64,000 nt of DNA from assembly GCA_018806915.1 (NCBI GenBank), contig JAGKQI010000105.1, positions 3,472,001 through 3,536,000 on the forward strand. Reading direction: 5' to 3'. The position numbers and the translations under genes were made by a program. This DNA comes from Phytophthora colocasiae. Lineage: Eukaryota; Oomycota; Peronosporomycetes; Peronosporales; Peronosporaceae. This document shows positions 51,724 through 61,216 of the stretch, piece by piece (position 1 is the stretch's first letter; each line of letters opens with the position of its first letter). The notes under the pieces are model-generated. The model was not told the origin of the DNA and ran no database searches. It saw only the letters and a program-made list of their open reading frames with translations.

Positions 51724-52149
51724 CGTTTTGGGAATTCATCACGACTAAAAAAACACACACTTTTCAATTAGTGTGACATATTTCTAAACGTATTATGGTA
51801 CTACCTTATCGTGATGATCATCACAGACTGTAATGAGTCATCTCGTATTATTTGGTGCTTTTTGCACAATGACCATGGGCTCACTCGATATATTTGTGTA
51901 AGTAGCGTTCAAACGGCCTAGCGAACTCTTCCGTTCGACGCGGAAACTAGTTAATCAACTCATTCTTCTTCTTCCGTTCGACGTGGATATTTCTAAGGTG
52001 GAACCCCTCGAGGCTCCGGATCCAAGCTACGATCGCATTTACTGCGACGTAGTGCTTTCGAGCATTACCCACAGGCCAGCAGGTTCACTTTCTCATTTGC
52101 CAGGTTTACAGCAGAGCTGGTTCCAGTCCTGTGGCTATCAACATGGGCG

Positions 52150-52999
52150 GTGTCTAGGAACGGATACGACGGCTATCACGGGCGACTCGTTCGTGGACGT
52201 GTTGTTCTTCCCAGACACGGCCATGCCGTGCAAGAACTTCCACTCGAGCGAGGTTGCACGCGCAAAAACTGCAAGAAGATCCACGACCAGAACAGCTCAT
52301 TATTGACCATGCTCGGGTGTCTCAAGGCAGCCAAGAAGACGATGGACATTTGCGTCTTTACGATCACCTGTGATGAGGTACGAGGTGCAATGGTCTGAGT
52401 CTTTGATGCAATATAAACCCTTGGTCTTCAGATTGCAGACGTCGTGCTGGAAGCCCATGAACGCGGCGTCAAGATCCGCGTCATCACGGACGACGGTCAG
52501 GCGAAGGCAAAGGCTCCGACATTCAGAAGTTCATCGACGCTGTACGTTGCTAGATCTAAGACTTATGACCACAGCTACTGACATGTGCTGGTGAACAGGG
52601 AATCCCCGTTCGAGACGACCACTCTTACACCTACATGCACCACAAGGTAACGTTGAGACAGCATGAAAAGTATAGGGTGCTGTTTGACTGATGCAATATT
52701 GTATTTGTCCACTGACAGTTCTGCATCATCGACAAGAAGGTTTTGCTGAATGGTATGTTGGTTTTCACACACTAGAGATACCCATCTTCTTGTTCTTACA
52801 GGATGTTGTACTGCAGGTTCTTTCAACTGGAGCCGCCAGGCTGTCGTGAAACAACGCTGAAAACCTTGTTATCCACAAGGACGGCCGTACGTTGGCGTCA
52901 ATCTTGACTTCCCAAGAGCTCAAACATTTTCTTGGCAAAACTGTTTTTAGGCCGTTTTGATGAACACTTCCAGCATCTGTGGAAGAAGTACGAGCGCTA
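52150..52999 (+). pseudogene. PLD-family phosphodiesterase with CCCH finger (zucchini/PLD6-like), broken
   Basis: Exon-like pieces, with small GT-AG introns between them, encode a CCCH finger (spacing C-x8-C-x4-C-x3-H, near 52230-52285) and then a segment ending DICVFTITCDE (to 52377). Next come IADVVLEAHERGVKIRVITDD (from 52432), GIPVRDDHSYTYMHHK and FCIIDKKVLLNG, and finally GSFNWSRQAV, giving the single HKD signature H-x-K-x4-D with G-S-x-N. Such enzymes cleave phosphodiester bonds in cardiolipin or RNA precursors. At least three single-base shifts (near 52252, 52505 and 52850) break the reading. The last recognisable residues (FDEHFQHLWKKYE) stop at 52997-52999. Confidence 0.7.
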
Positions 53000-53095
53000 G
53001 GAGCTCTTTAGCCTACCCCCATTGCTTTTGTAAAACTACGATATGTATATAACCAGAACTAGCAACATGCTTCTCCTTCCCCTTGTTCCTTTTGT

Positions 53096-53632
53096 TCAGC
53101 GCCGTTGTTGCGCCGATGACTCCATCACCGCCTTGAGGAAAGCCAGATTCTTTTCGTTCTCGATCTTGGCAAGCTCTAGCCTCTCCTTCCGATCAGCTTC
53201 TCGTTGCTCCTTCCTGTCTCTCCTTTCCTCCTCCCTGGCTTGGCGTCTGTCCTCCATCTTCGTAGCCAGTGCCTCCTTCTGGAACTGTAGCTCCTCTCGT
53301 CTCAACTGTAACTCCTGCTGTTTGAGTTCCAACGTCTGCGTCATGACATCTCGAATGGACGTCAACACACGCTCTAAAGGCTCCTGAAGACCAGTAGGAG
53401 GGGTCGAAGCTCTCGGTCGTTTGCCTAACACTGGACGACGCTCCGGTGGCGTCTCCACTTCCTGTTGTTCCTCCCCCACGTCCTCATTGTGAATCTGAAT
53501 GTCATTATGGACCTGAACATCATTCCGATTCACTTCCCGACGCTCCGATATATCCATCTCCAGCTCTTCACGCGACAGAGTGGCAGAAGTAGGGACGTCG
53601 CTCTGCAGCCTCAAACGCACTTCCATCGGCAT
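53096..53632 (-). CDS. Charged coiled-coil protein, transposon-associated type
   Basis: The C-terminal two thirds form one long heptad-rich helix (LELKQQELQLRREELQFQKE...), ending with EKNLAFLKAVMESS. Before it is an acidic/Pro region and a short basic patch (GKRPRASTPP). This pattern is common at the C-terminus of Myb/SANT-like proteins that accompany oomycete transposons, but no DNA-binding domain is visible upstream, so an N-terminal exon may be missing. The frame opens further, to 53665, without a Met codon; 53632 is the first ATG. Function unknown. Confidence 0.5.
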   Translation of the reverse strand: MPMEVRLRLQSDVPTSATLSREELEMDISERREVNRNDVQVHNDIQIHNEDVGEEQQEVETPPERRPVLGKRPRASTPPTGLQEPLERVLTSIRDVMTQTLELKQQELQLRREELQFQKEALATKMEDRRQAREEERRDRKEQREADRKERLELAKIENEKNLAFLKAVMESSAQQRR

Positions 53633-53857
53633 CTCCCGACAGCGCACGATATTGACGACGCGCACGTGTAGTTTACGTTTCTACTGCTCCTGAATCCAGC
53701 CGGTTGCATTCGATGCGCGCGCGTCTTGTACTCGTGCAGAAGGCTGAAACAGTGTCTTCGCACAAAGCGATCGATTAGCTTGCGGTACCTGCAGATTCAA
53801 AATACGAGTGCTCAAAAGAAAAAAAAGAAGAAGCGAACGTTGTTATTAGTATTAGCG

Positions 53858-54739
53858 TCACTGGGGTGTACGCTTCGTGTACCAGTACGCATAACGCCGT
53901 TTTGAAGACCAAGACACGGAAATGCCAATAGGTTGACAAAGCTTCCAGGTGGAGCAAAAGTTTCGTTTACACCCAGTTCGATGGCGAGCACAGACTCTCT
54001 CAGTGACAATAACATGCTCCAATCGTCTTGATGATGTGAACAGTTCTTCTAGTGCCACATTGCTGGTAGGTTCGAAAACAAGATTATTCGCGTACACAAC
54101 GGTAGCACGCTTTGCCACAGTGTTGACTGTCTTGTCCATATATCTTATGTCGCCGTGATAGACAGTAACGATCTTCAGTCTTGGATGCTGTAAAGCGCTA
54201 CTAGAAAACAACGACCCAGACATATGAGCCAATTGTTGCTGAAGTTCAATACCGATGCACATCCCGACCCGCGTTTGGAGTGCCACTTGAGCCACGATGT
54301 TTCCAACTCCTGAGCCAACATCAAGAAAAACATCCTTCGCTTGAAGGTCCGGGAGAACGTCAAGGATGTCGGAAACACCGGGTGGAGTCACTTCGCCAGT
54401 GTGGTGATCTGGAAAAGGAATCGTTTGCCGCGGGACAGTCGCAAAAAGCGTCGTAATGACAAGGTGAATGTCCATGGGCGCATCAGCATTGGCTTTTCGG
54501 GTTCCTGGAGCTTTCTTTCCTCTGTCTTGGACACCTGTGAAGCGCCTCGGAAAACCATTTAAGTCGATGCCGTACGTTTTCTTTAGTGTCTTTAGCCTGA
54601 TTTGGAGTTGGTGTTGGCTTTTACCACAAAATGGCATTCCCAACCACACTTTTCGCCAGCATATTTTTTTTCCTGCGTCCACTTGAGTCTTCGCTAGTCG
54701 ATACAGTTGCAGGTCTTCTTTATCAGAGAAATCGGCCAT
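53858..54739 (-). CDS. DOT1-like SAM methyltransferase with N-terminal Myb-like segment (293 aa)
   Basis: The Met at 54739 starts MADFSDKEDLQLYRLAKTQ, a helical SANT/Myb-like segment (to KTYG). A DOT1-type methyltransferase core follows from about residue 115. It has motif I DVFLDVGSGVGN, an acidic ribose-binding residue in CIGIELQQQ, the GDI segment and the signature NNLVF (NNFAF in classical DOT1). The C-terminus (ISVSWSSKRRYAYWY) resembles the closing strands of the fold. DOT1 enzymes methylate histone H3 Lys79. The gene starts 32 bp from the right inverted arm. It appears intact; the first Met of the open frame (54781) would lie within that arm and was not used. Confidence 0.75.
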   Translation of the reverse strand: MADFSDKEDLQLYRLAKTQVDAGKKICWRKVWLGMPFCGKSQHQLQIRLKTLKKTYGIDLNGFPRRFTGVQDRGKKAPGTRKANADAPMDIHLVITTLFATVPRQTIPFPDHHTGEVTPPGVSDILDVLPDLQAKDVFLDVGSGVGNIVAQVALQTRVGMCIGIELQQQLAHMSGSLFSSSALQHPRLKIVTVYHGDIRYMDKTVNTVAKRATVVYANNLVFEPTSNVALEELFTSSRRLEHVIVTERVCARHRTGCKRNFCSTWKLCQPIGISVSWSSKRRYAYWYTKRTPQ

Positions 54740-54770
54740 CGTACACCGCGTCTTCGACTGAAAAGTGAAA

Positions 54771-55736
54771 CTGGCATACACAAAGAAAGATATTTGGTCC
54801 CAAGATCGTTGGAAGGGTTAACCTTAGAAGCACTGTCGACACTAAGGGTCACTCGAAGACACCCAATCAGAGTGTCAGGATCTCGGGACGCATTTTTATT
54901 AGCTGTCAAACAAAAGCGAAGACATCGGAGAAAAACTTGGACTTCAACGTAGAAAGATTTTAGCGCGCAAACGCAAACTTCAACATCAAACTTTTCGCCA
55001 ATGTCTTCGCTTTGCGTCAGGCAGCCAATCACGTTGTGTTACGGTAATTTTGCATTTTTATTTGCTGAAAACTTCAAACACACTGCACTGTCCCAGCACG
55101 CGCCAAAATCAAACGCAGCTCATTTCCCATTTTTCCCGGACCCAGAACAATCCTCACACGAGAGTGGCTACATCGTTACTTGCCTAGCTTCTCTCTCGAA
55201 ATCCATGATACTACTCGCTGTCGGAACGCTACTCGCCACACTACACAGTATTGCTCTGCCCCGTGTGCTGATCTATGATACTGCTCGCTGTCGGAGACGC
55301 TACTCGCCACACCACTATCCGTCATCGTGCTGATTACCCAGTAGCGAAGTTGGATGAGCTTCATCGTTGCTCTCCCATGGCGCCACCACCGTGGTCGCAC
55401 TGCCACCATGCTCCTTCGATGATTCGATGAATATTGGCGAGCGCACGCTTCATTGGCACCGTCCAGCGATTCATGACGTCCACATTATCAGTGGAATGTC
55501 CGTTCAAGAAGTTCAGTATTTATTGGTGGCGGCGTTTACTATTGGCTGGCTCGAGGATCCGAGCTCTGGTGAACACGCGAAAATTCACAGCAAGGTCGCG
55601 ATTTGGGGCGAAGCCATCTCTCCACTGCTTGCTTGATGATACTCAGCGAGATGGATGGGTGCGCTTAGTTGTTTGATCCTGGGGAACTGCACCAGCGTGT
55701 CAAACATGGCGTTCGGTACACACAGCTCGTTAGCAG
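54771..55736 (+). repeat. Right arm of the ~966-bp inverted repeat
   Basis: Inverted copy of 50757-51723. Here the reading ELHQRVKHGVRYTQLVSRE continues past the arm into EIQFCLLFWLLGH, while the left arm diverges at the same point. A 20-30 bp CGCTGTCGGA/CTACTCGCCACA unit is duplicated inside each arm (near 55210 and 55275). Confidence 0.85.
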
Positions 55737-56216
55737 AGAAATTCAATTCTGCCTACTGTTCTGGCTATTGGGCCACATCACCATCAGACCGATATCACTC
55801 AACACCTTTGCCGGATATAAAGAGGCCTAATGGGTCTGTTGAAGGTGACGTCAAGGTTGGCCAAGTCATATCTTGTTACAATGCTTGCCTCTTGCGTTGA
55901 GTCGTCTACATACTACGGTGGGACATCACGAGTTCTATTCCTCTGCCGTTCATGTAGTACAAGTACAAATAATAAACAATATTCAGACGATTGCTTTGTT
56001 TGCGCTTGTATATCCTCCTGAAAATACTGATTTCAAGAGACTCAAGCTTTTGAAAACAACAATTCATGAAATACTCATTTCATTTTCTACAGTTATCCTT
56101 CATACAATTTTCAATATATTTGATCCTTTCTGGGCTAAGATGATCCCCGTAAAGCAATCCATGGCAGCAGTATCAAAGAACAGGTGATTCATTCGGTAGT
56201 AATTACTGGAAGATCT
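55737..56216. other. Non-coding spacer before the piggyBac-like gene
   Basis: Apart from about 80 bases of reading that continues from the right arm, nothing is recognisable. The AT-rich part (56000-56120) may include the 3' end of the piggyBac-like transposon. I could not identify terminal repeats or a TTAA target. Confidence 0.35.
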
Positions 56217-59200
56217 TTACGTCGTTTTCTTTGTAGACTTCGCTTCTTTGAGGAACGGTGCTTGGGCTTTATAAATCGATGAGCTGCGCATCAATCGCCC
56301 ATCAATATTAAAGACTTGTTTCGGGAAGTAATATCCATGGAATTTCTGCCAGCACGACCACGACGCTACTTGACACAGATATGGTTTTGTTGTGTCTACA
56401 GGATATGTCCGTTTGCACAACGCAACTTTGTGCTTTTCGCAATAATCGGTTTTTTGGGTTGGTGTCCTGCATTCAAACCGACAAATGGTACATTCCCGCA
56501 TGGCTCGGCTGCGATCTTTTAGTACTATCCAGGACTCTCTGGCAGTGCAAGGTTCTTCAACCAGGTTTGGAATAGCCATTGCGGGTGTCTCGGTTAGAAT
56601 AGAGGATGTTCCGTCGTGGTTATTCGCAAACAACAGTCCATCCATGTCATCTAAGGACGTCTTCCAGGTCCCGTTAAACATCTCGCGAACCAGGTTCGCC
56701 ACAAAGGCACGGTGTTCGTCACGACAGCCAGGTATAGGGTTGTCATCAGCTTCTTCATCGTCCACAGGATTGATTCTCCCCAACGCCATTTGATGACATA
56801 TGTAGGCGTTGCACCGCGCAATATCTATCATCGCCATTGCGAGCTTTTTGTGCCACTTTTTAAACGTGTGACCGTTTGCAACGGAAAACCGGCCCCGCAT
56901 TTGGTCATGACGATCCACACCCTGCATCGCCGAGTTGTACTCTTTGATGCATGTTGGAGCTGTAAAGGCCTCTCGATCTTGTCGAATGCGGCGGTACACT
57001 GTCGTCGTTCCAGAGTCATCAGCATTTGAAATAACATTAACGATAGATCCATCGACCCAGCTTGCCGCGACTATATGCTTCTCCAAACACACTCCTTGCT
57101 TCATGGTTCCCCTTTTTTCATCCTCTGGCAGAATCATAGTAAACTTTGGGAAGTGTTTACTTGAAGCGCGCACGGTGCCTCGGCCGTAAAGACCAATCGT
57201 TCGTAGACTCTCGAGAAGTAAACACGAGGTATAAAAGTTATCGGTATTTACCACCCTTCTTGATCCTTTCAGCGAGTTGGTGACTTCAAGAACGTGAGTC
57301 CTAATGTCTGAAGACTTAGCCGTCAGTGCTGCTAGGTCATCGATCTCGCCATCGGAAACAACGTTGTAGACGAGCGCGTAGTTCGCTAGCGCAGTGGAGT
57401 TTAAAGTTCAGAACTATCCACGACGTAGAACAACAGCAAGCGTATAGTTTGAAGTGGTACTTCCCGGTCGGTTTGCTTGGGTTAAAGACGATCATGTGCC
57501 TCGCGTATTTCGATCTGCACGCAATACTCGCTTCATCAACAGCAACATTTCTGCCTGGAATAACGTGGCGACTACACCGATTCTTCAGCATTGCGATTAG
57601 AGGGCGGATTTTGGCGGCGGGGTCTCGTTTTAATTCGGCTGCTGTTATATCTCCACGAAACGCCAAATTGCTGCGAATATGCAGGTATCTCTTCCATGTC
57701 ATCACCGTTCCCAGACTCGTCGACGAACTTCCAGGAAATATATTGTCATCTTCGCTAGCAAACCAGTAATTTCGGATCTCTCCCTTGTCTACAAGCGTCA
57801 TATACCACTGAATACCAAGGAATTTCATCACCTCTTCGAGTGTTATAGGCGCCGCTGGTGGGTTGGCGCTTTTTGAAGCATAGTCATTTGAAAAAATGAC
57901 AACTTGCTTCCACAGTGATAAAGGTAAAAAAGCAAAAAAGCTTGAGCTTGCGGTTTGACCGAAAAGTGTTTTGCTCGCGTCGCAGAGCTTGGTCGTTGTA
58001 GATCCATCGGCGTGTGAAAATAGACCCGGTGCCTTACCAAGTGTAGCCGTCTGCGAAAATGTCATCCCTGAAATCGCCTCTACCTCTGCAGGACACAGAT
58101 CGATATGCAGCTCGTTCTTGCTCCGAAACACAGACCATTCGCGGTAGTCACCTTCCTCCACCTCATCGAATGCATCTGTCAACGTTGGAATATTTGTATA
58201 CGTCGGGACCATAGTGCAAAGCGCACTCCAAGATTCACCAAACTCGAAATTCTTCTTCTTGATATCCACATAGTTTTTTATCCCACGATAAACATCACTT
58301 TCTTCGATGTTGTGAACATGAACTTTGCCTTGAAAAACGGTGCTTGTCCATCGGATCTGAAACAAAGCCGTTGGTAGGGCGACACCCCCTACATTTGACT
58401 TGTTGAGCACCGAGTACTTAGCAACAATCCCAATCAGAAAACTTGCGCCAACATCTCGATAATGCTGAGGATTCATCCAGCTCTCCTCCGCAGGTGTGAA
58501 AGCCACGTTTGCGCCAACAAACTTTTGCGCTGCTACTTGTGTCCGATACAACAATTCCTTTCGATATGTTACTGCAGTTGTTTCTTTCTTTTGGGGGGCA
58601 TTTCCTCCGCGTTTTGGCTTCAATGATCTTGCCCGTGGTTTTGTTCCGCTGGAGCGAGATGTTGTATTTAGCGTTGAATTTTGTTTTGCTGCCGTCACGT
58701 TTGAGAGTGTTTTCCTGGTGGTTTGGGAACTGCTAGCTGTTTTCGGCTTCGCGTGAGGTGTGGCGGGCTTGGATGCGAGCGTCCTTGGGGACGTTTCGAT
58801 ACTTAGCGTTGAAGCAGAAGGTATACTTAAAGCAGCAATGCGAGGCGAATATTCATCCGCTTTCGCTGACTTCATTTCGTAGCATTTCTTGCTGCAATAG
58901 GAAGCATCTCCAAAATCCAGCATTGGCTGTCCATCTGAGTCCAGCAATCCGAGAGTCTTGCAAATGTCATGGGAACAAAAGTGATGTAAAAATGATCCAC
59001 AAGCCGTACATGATCGTTGGTTTGAACAGGCGGATGCGCACACCGCGCATAGAGGGCTGAGAATGGCGCTCTCAGTATTCTGTTGTGGATCAGCATTTGC
59101 GTCGGGAACTGATGCTGGGTGGTTTTCACCCATCCTCGATCCTCTGTCACTTTGAATAACAATGTCTCGATGACTGACAGCTTTTGGAGGACAAACCGTA

Positions 59201-59772
59201 CGCTCATCTTCCACACGCGTTGTTTGAGAAGACATCGGAGCACTACGCTCTCTTCGGTAACCAGCCGGAGGGGTGACGCAAGCAAGGCCTAAACTTCCAC
59301 CATCAATACCTTGAACGTCTACAACTCGCTCAGAGGCTGTTCTCACAATATCCAATCCGTCATCTCCATAGAAATCGTTAAAATGCTCCACAACAGCGTT
59401 TTCACCTAACAAATAGTCTTCTCCTTGTTTCCCATTTGGATTGCCTCCTGGATGGACGTAGCGATAGTGTATATCCAAACTGCGCCTAGAGGGTGGTTTA
59501 GATGTCCAACCAGCACGCCGTAACGTTTTCCAGGCTTCCTTGAAACTCACAGACGTAGATGTTGCTATATGTGATCACATTAGTCAGCTATTACGGCGGT
59601 CAGATTCAGGAATGAATACGTTACCGCTGGGCAAGGCTACTGCACTGTTGTCTTGATGATCAAGCGTTCTACGCGGGCGCTTGATGACTCTTTCCGTCAT
59701 TTGCTGTATCCTGGAACTCCTTCGATCCTGATCGCCGTCGTGCTCCGCTCTGCGACTTCGAAGTGAACCCAC
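56217..59772 (-). pseudogene. PiggyBac-like (DDE_Tnp_1_7) transposase, one frameshift
   Basis: A short first exon from 59772 joins across an intron (about 59563-59622, GTAACG...ATAG) to the long frame 57337-59550. That frame has SFKEAWKTLRRAGW, a Cys/His cluster (CAVCASACSN...CTACGSFLHHFC) and the piggyBac core (MKFLGIQWYM, the RNVAVDEASIACR region with the first Asp, FNPSKPTGKYHFKLY). The core continues out of phase in 56217-57254 (VVNTDNFYTS with the second Asp, YGRGTVRAS, EYNSAMQGVDRHDQM). It ends in a Cys-rich finger (CTICRFEC...CEKHKVALC). The shift is near 57400. Enzymes of this family insert at TTAA. Confidence 0.85.
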
Positions 59773-61216
59773 TGACTATTACACTAGATAGGTTGTGGAC
59801 CAAATATGGTATTTTTGTATGTGTCATTACGTTGCGTAGTGCACCGTTTTGTGGACCAAATATCGTATTTTTGTATGTCCATCTTACCAAAGCCGGATTG
59901 ACCAGCCAGGGTGAGAAACCAACAAACGAGTAGGTTGCGATAAAGTAGTTGCAATATTCAAAAGGATATATCCCTCTAGCACCAATCTTTTGGATGAACT
60001 GGTCACTGAAACATTCCAGCATCGCTACAACCGCATTTGTGGCAGATGCACAGTAGTAGGGAGATAAGGTGTATCAGAGTTGGAGAGAGCTTACTAAAGA
60101 GCTCGATAAACACCATTGACTGTTCATCGGACGTTCATCATCCTACAACACAGTGATCGCACTTTCCCTCATTGAATAGACTTGAGGTCCCAATATTCGT
60201 ACCCAAGCTCCACCGACTGCTCGTAAAGCTCGTCTTCGACACCTCCACCGCCTAATACCACACTAATCCAATAGCCGCTGGGTTTCAACCGTTTGAACGC
60301 AGCAATGTACTCGATCACATTTGGCGCTACGACAATAAGCAGGTCACGACACTGCCCCAACATTCTGTAAGATCAAACGATTAAGTGTGAGTATACAAGA
60401 AACGTAAGCAGCCTCAAGGACAGGAACACACCTTTATCATTACCGCAGGCCATCAGGAACTCTCCAGCACACGATGCAGCTCCTTGATCCTAGGTGTGAC
60501 ATATCACGCTCCTTCTTGCCCTGCAGCACCACAACAGCAATTTATCATTAAGTGCATACACCAAGACTCTGAGTCGCGTACGAACTGGTGGAGATTGCTC
60601 TTGAGCTTGGAGAAGTGGCGCAGAGAACTCAGCAACAGTGTAACTTCGGGAAGCTACACGATCGGTCTATTATCCAATTGTGCATGAACCATACGCTAGA
60701 AGACCTTATTGTGGTGGGCAGGATTGACAAAGTGGTGCAAGTTGCGGATGGTGGAGGACTGCGGTAGGGGGCGCTGCATGTCGATGGGCATGGACTACAG
60801 GTGCTTCTTGCGGCGGTAGATCTCGCGCATCATGTAGAGCTCATATTTCCAGAAGGAGAACAACGTCTCCTGACCAATTGCCTACCACAGTGTCCATCTG
60901 AGGCGTCGCCAGGTTCCTCCACGTCTTCCACGGTACTGCTATTAGTGGGAATGTTGTCGTTGCTAGCGCCAATGTTGCGGTTGAGCGTGGCTCCTTCGTT
61001 ATTTTGTCGAATCATAACGCAGCATTCAAAAGCATACATGAAGTAGGTTTCAACCTGAAAACCAATTAAATAATCGCTAAGTACGATAATAACCTGATGA
61101 AACTTAATATATCAAACCTTACTTCAAGTACGGTTTAACTATTTTCACTTGAATAAAGTATGGATTGCTTAATATAGAAATGGCTCTGGGTGACGATAGG
61201 GTTAATAGGATCAGCA
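59773..61216. other. Transposon flank and gene relics before F-box paralogue 3
   Basis: GTGGACCAAATATgGTATTTTTG... occurs twice (59795-59821 and 59851-59877), probably subterminal repeats of the piggyBac-like element. Minus-strand frames at 60169-60363 (VLGGGGVEDELYEQSVELG) and near 60780-60850 (YMMREIYRRKKHL) look like pieces of decayed genes but have no partner exons. From 61050 on the sequence is the AT-rich promoter of the next gene. Confidence 0.4.

Noticed and set aside
50757..55736. Classical TIR DNA transposon with 966-bp terminal repeats
   Set aside because: No target duplication is visible at the outer ends, weak similarity leaks beyond the left end, and no DDE transposase is encoded between the arms. 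Kept only as a question in the findings.
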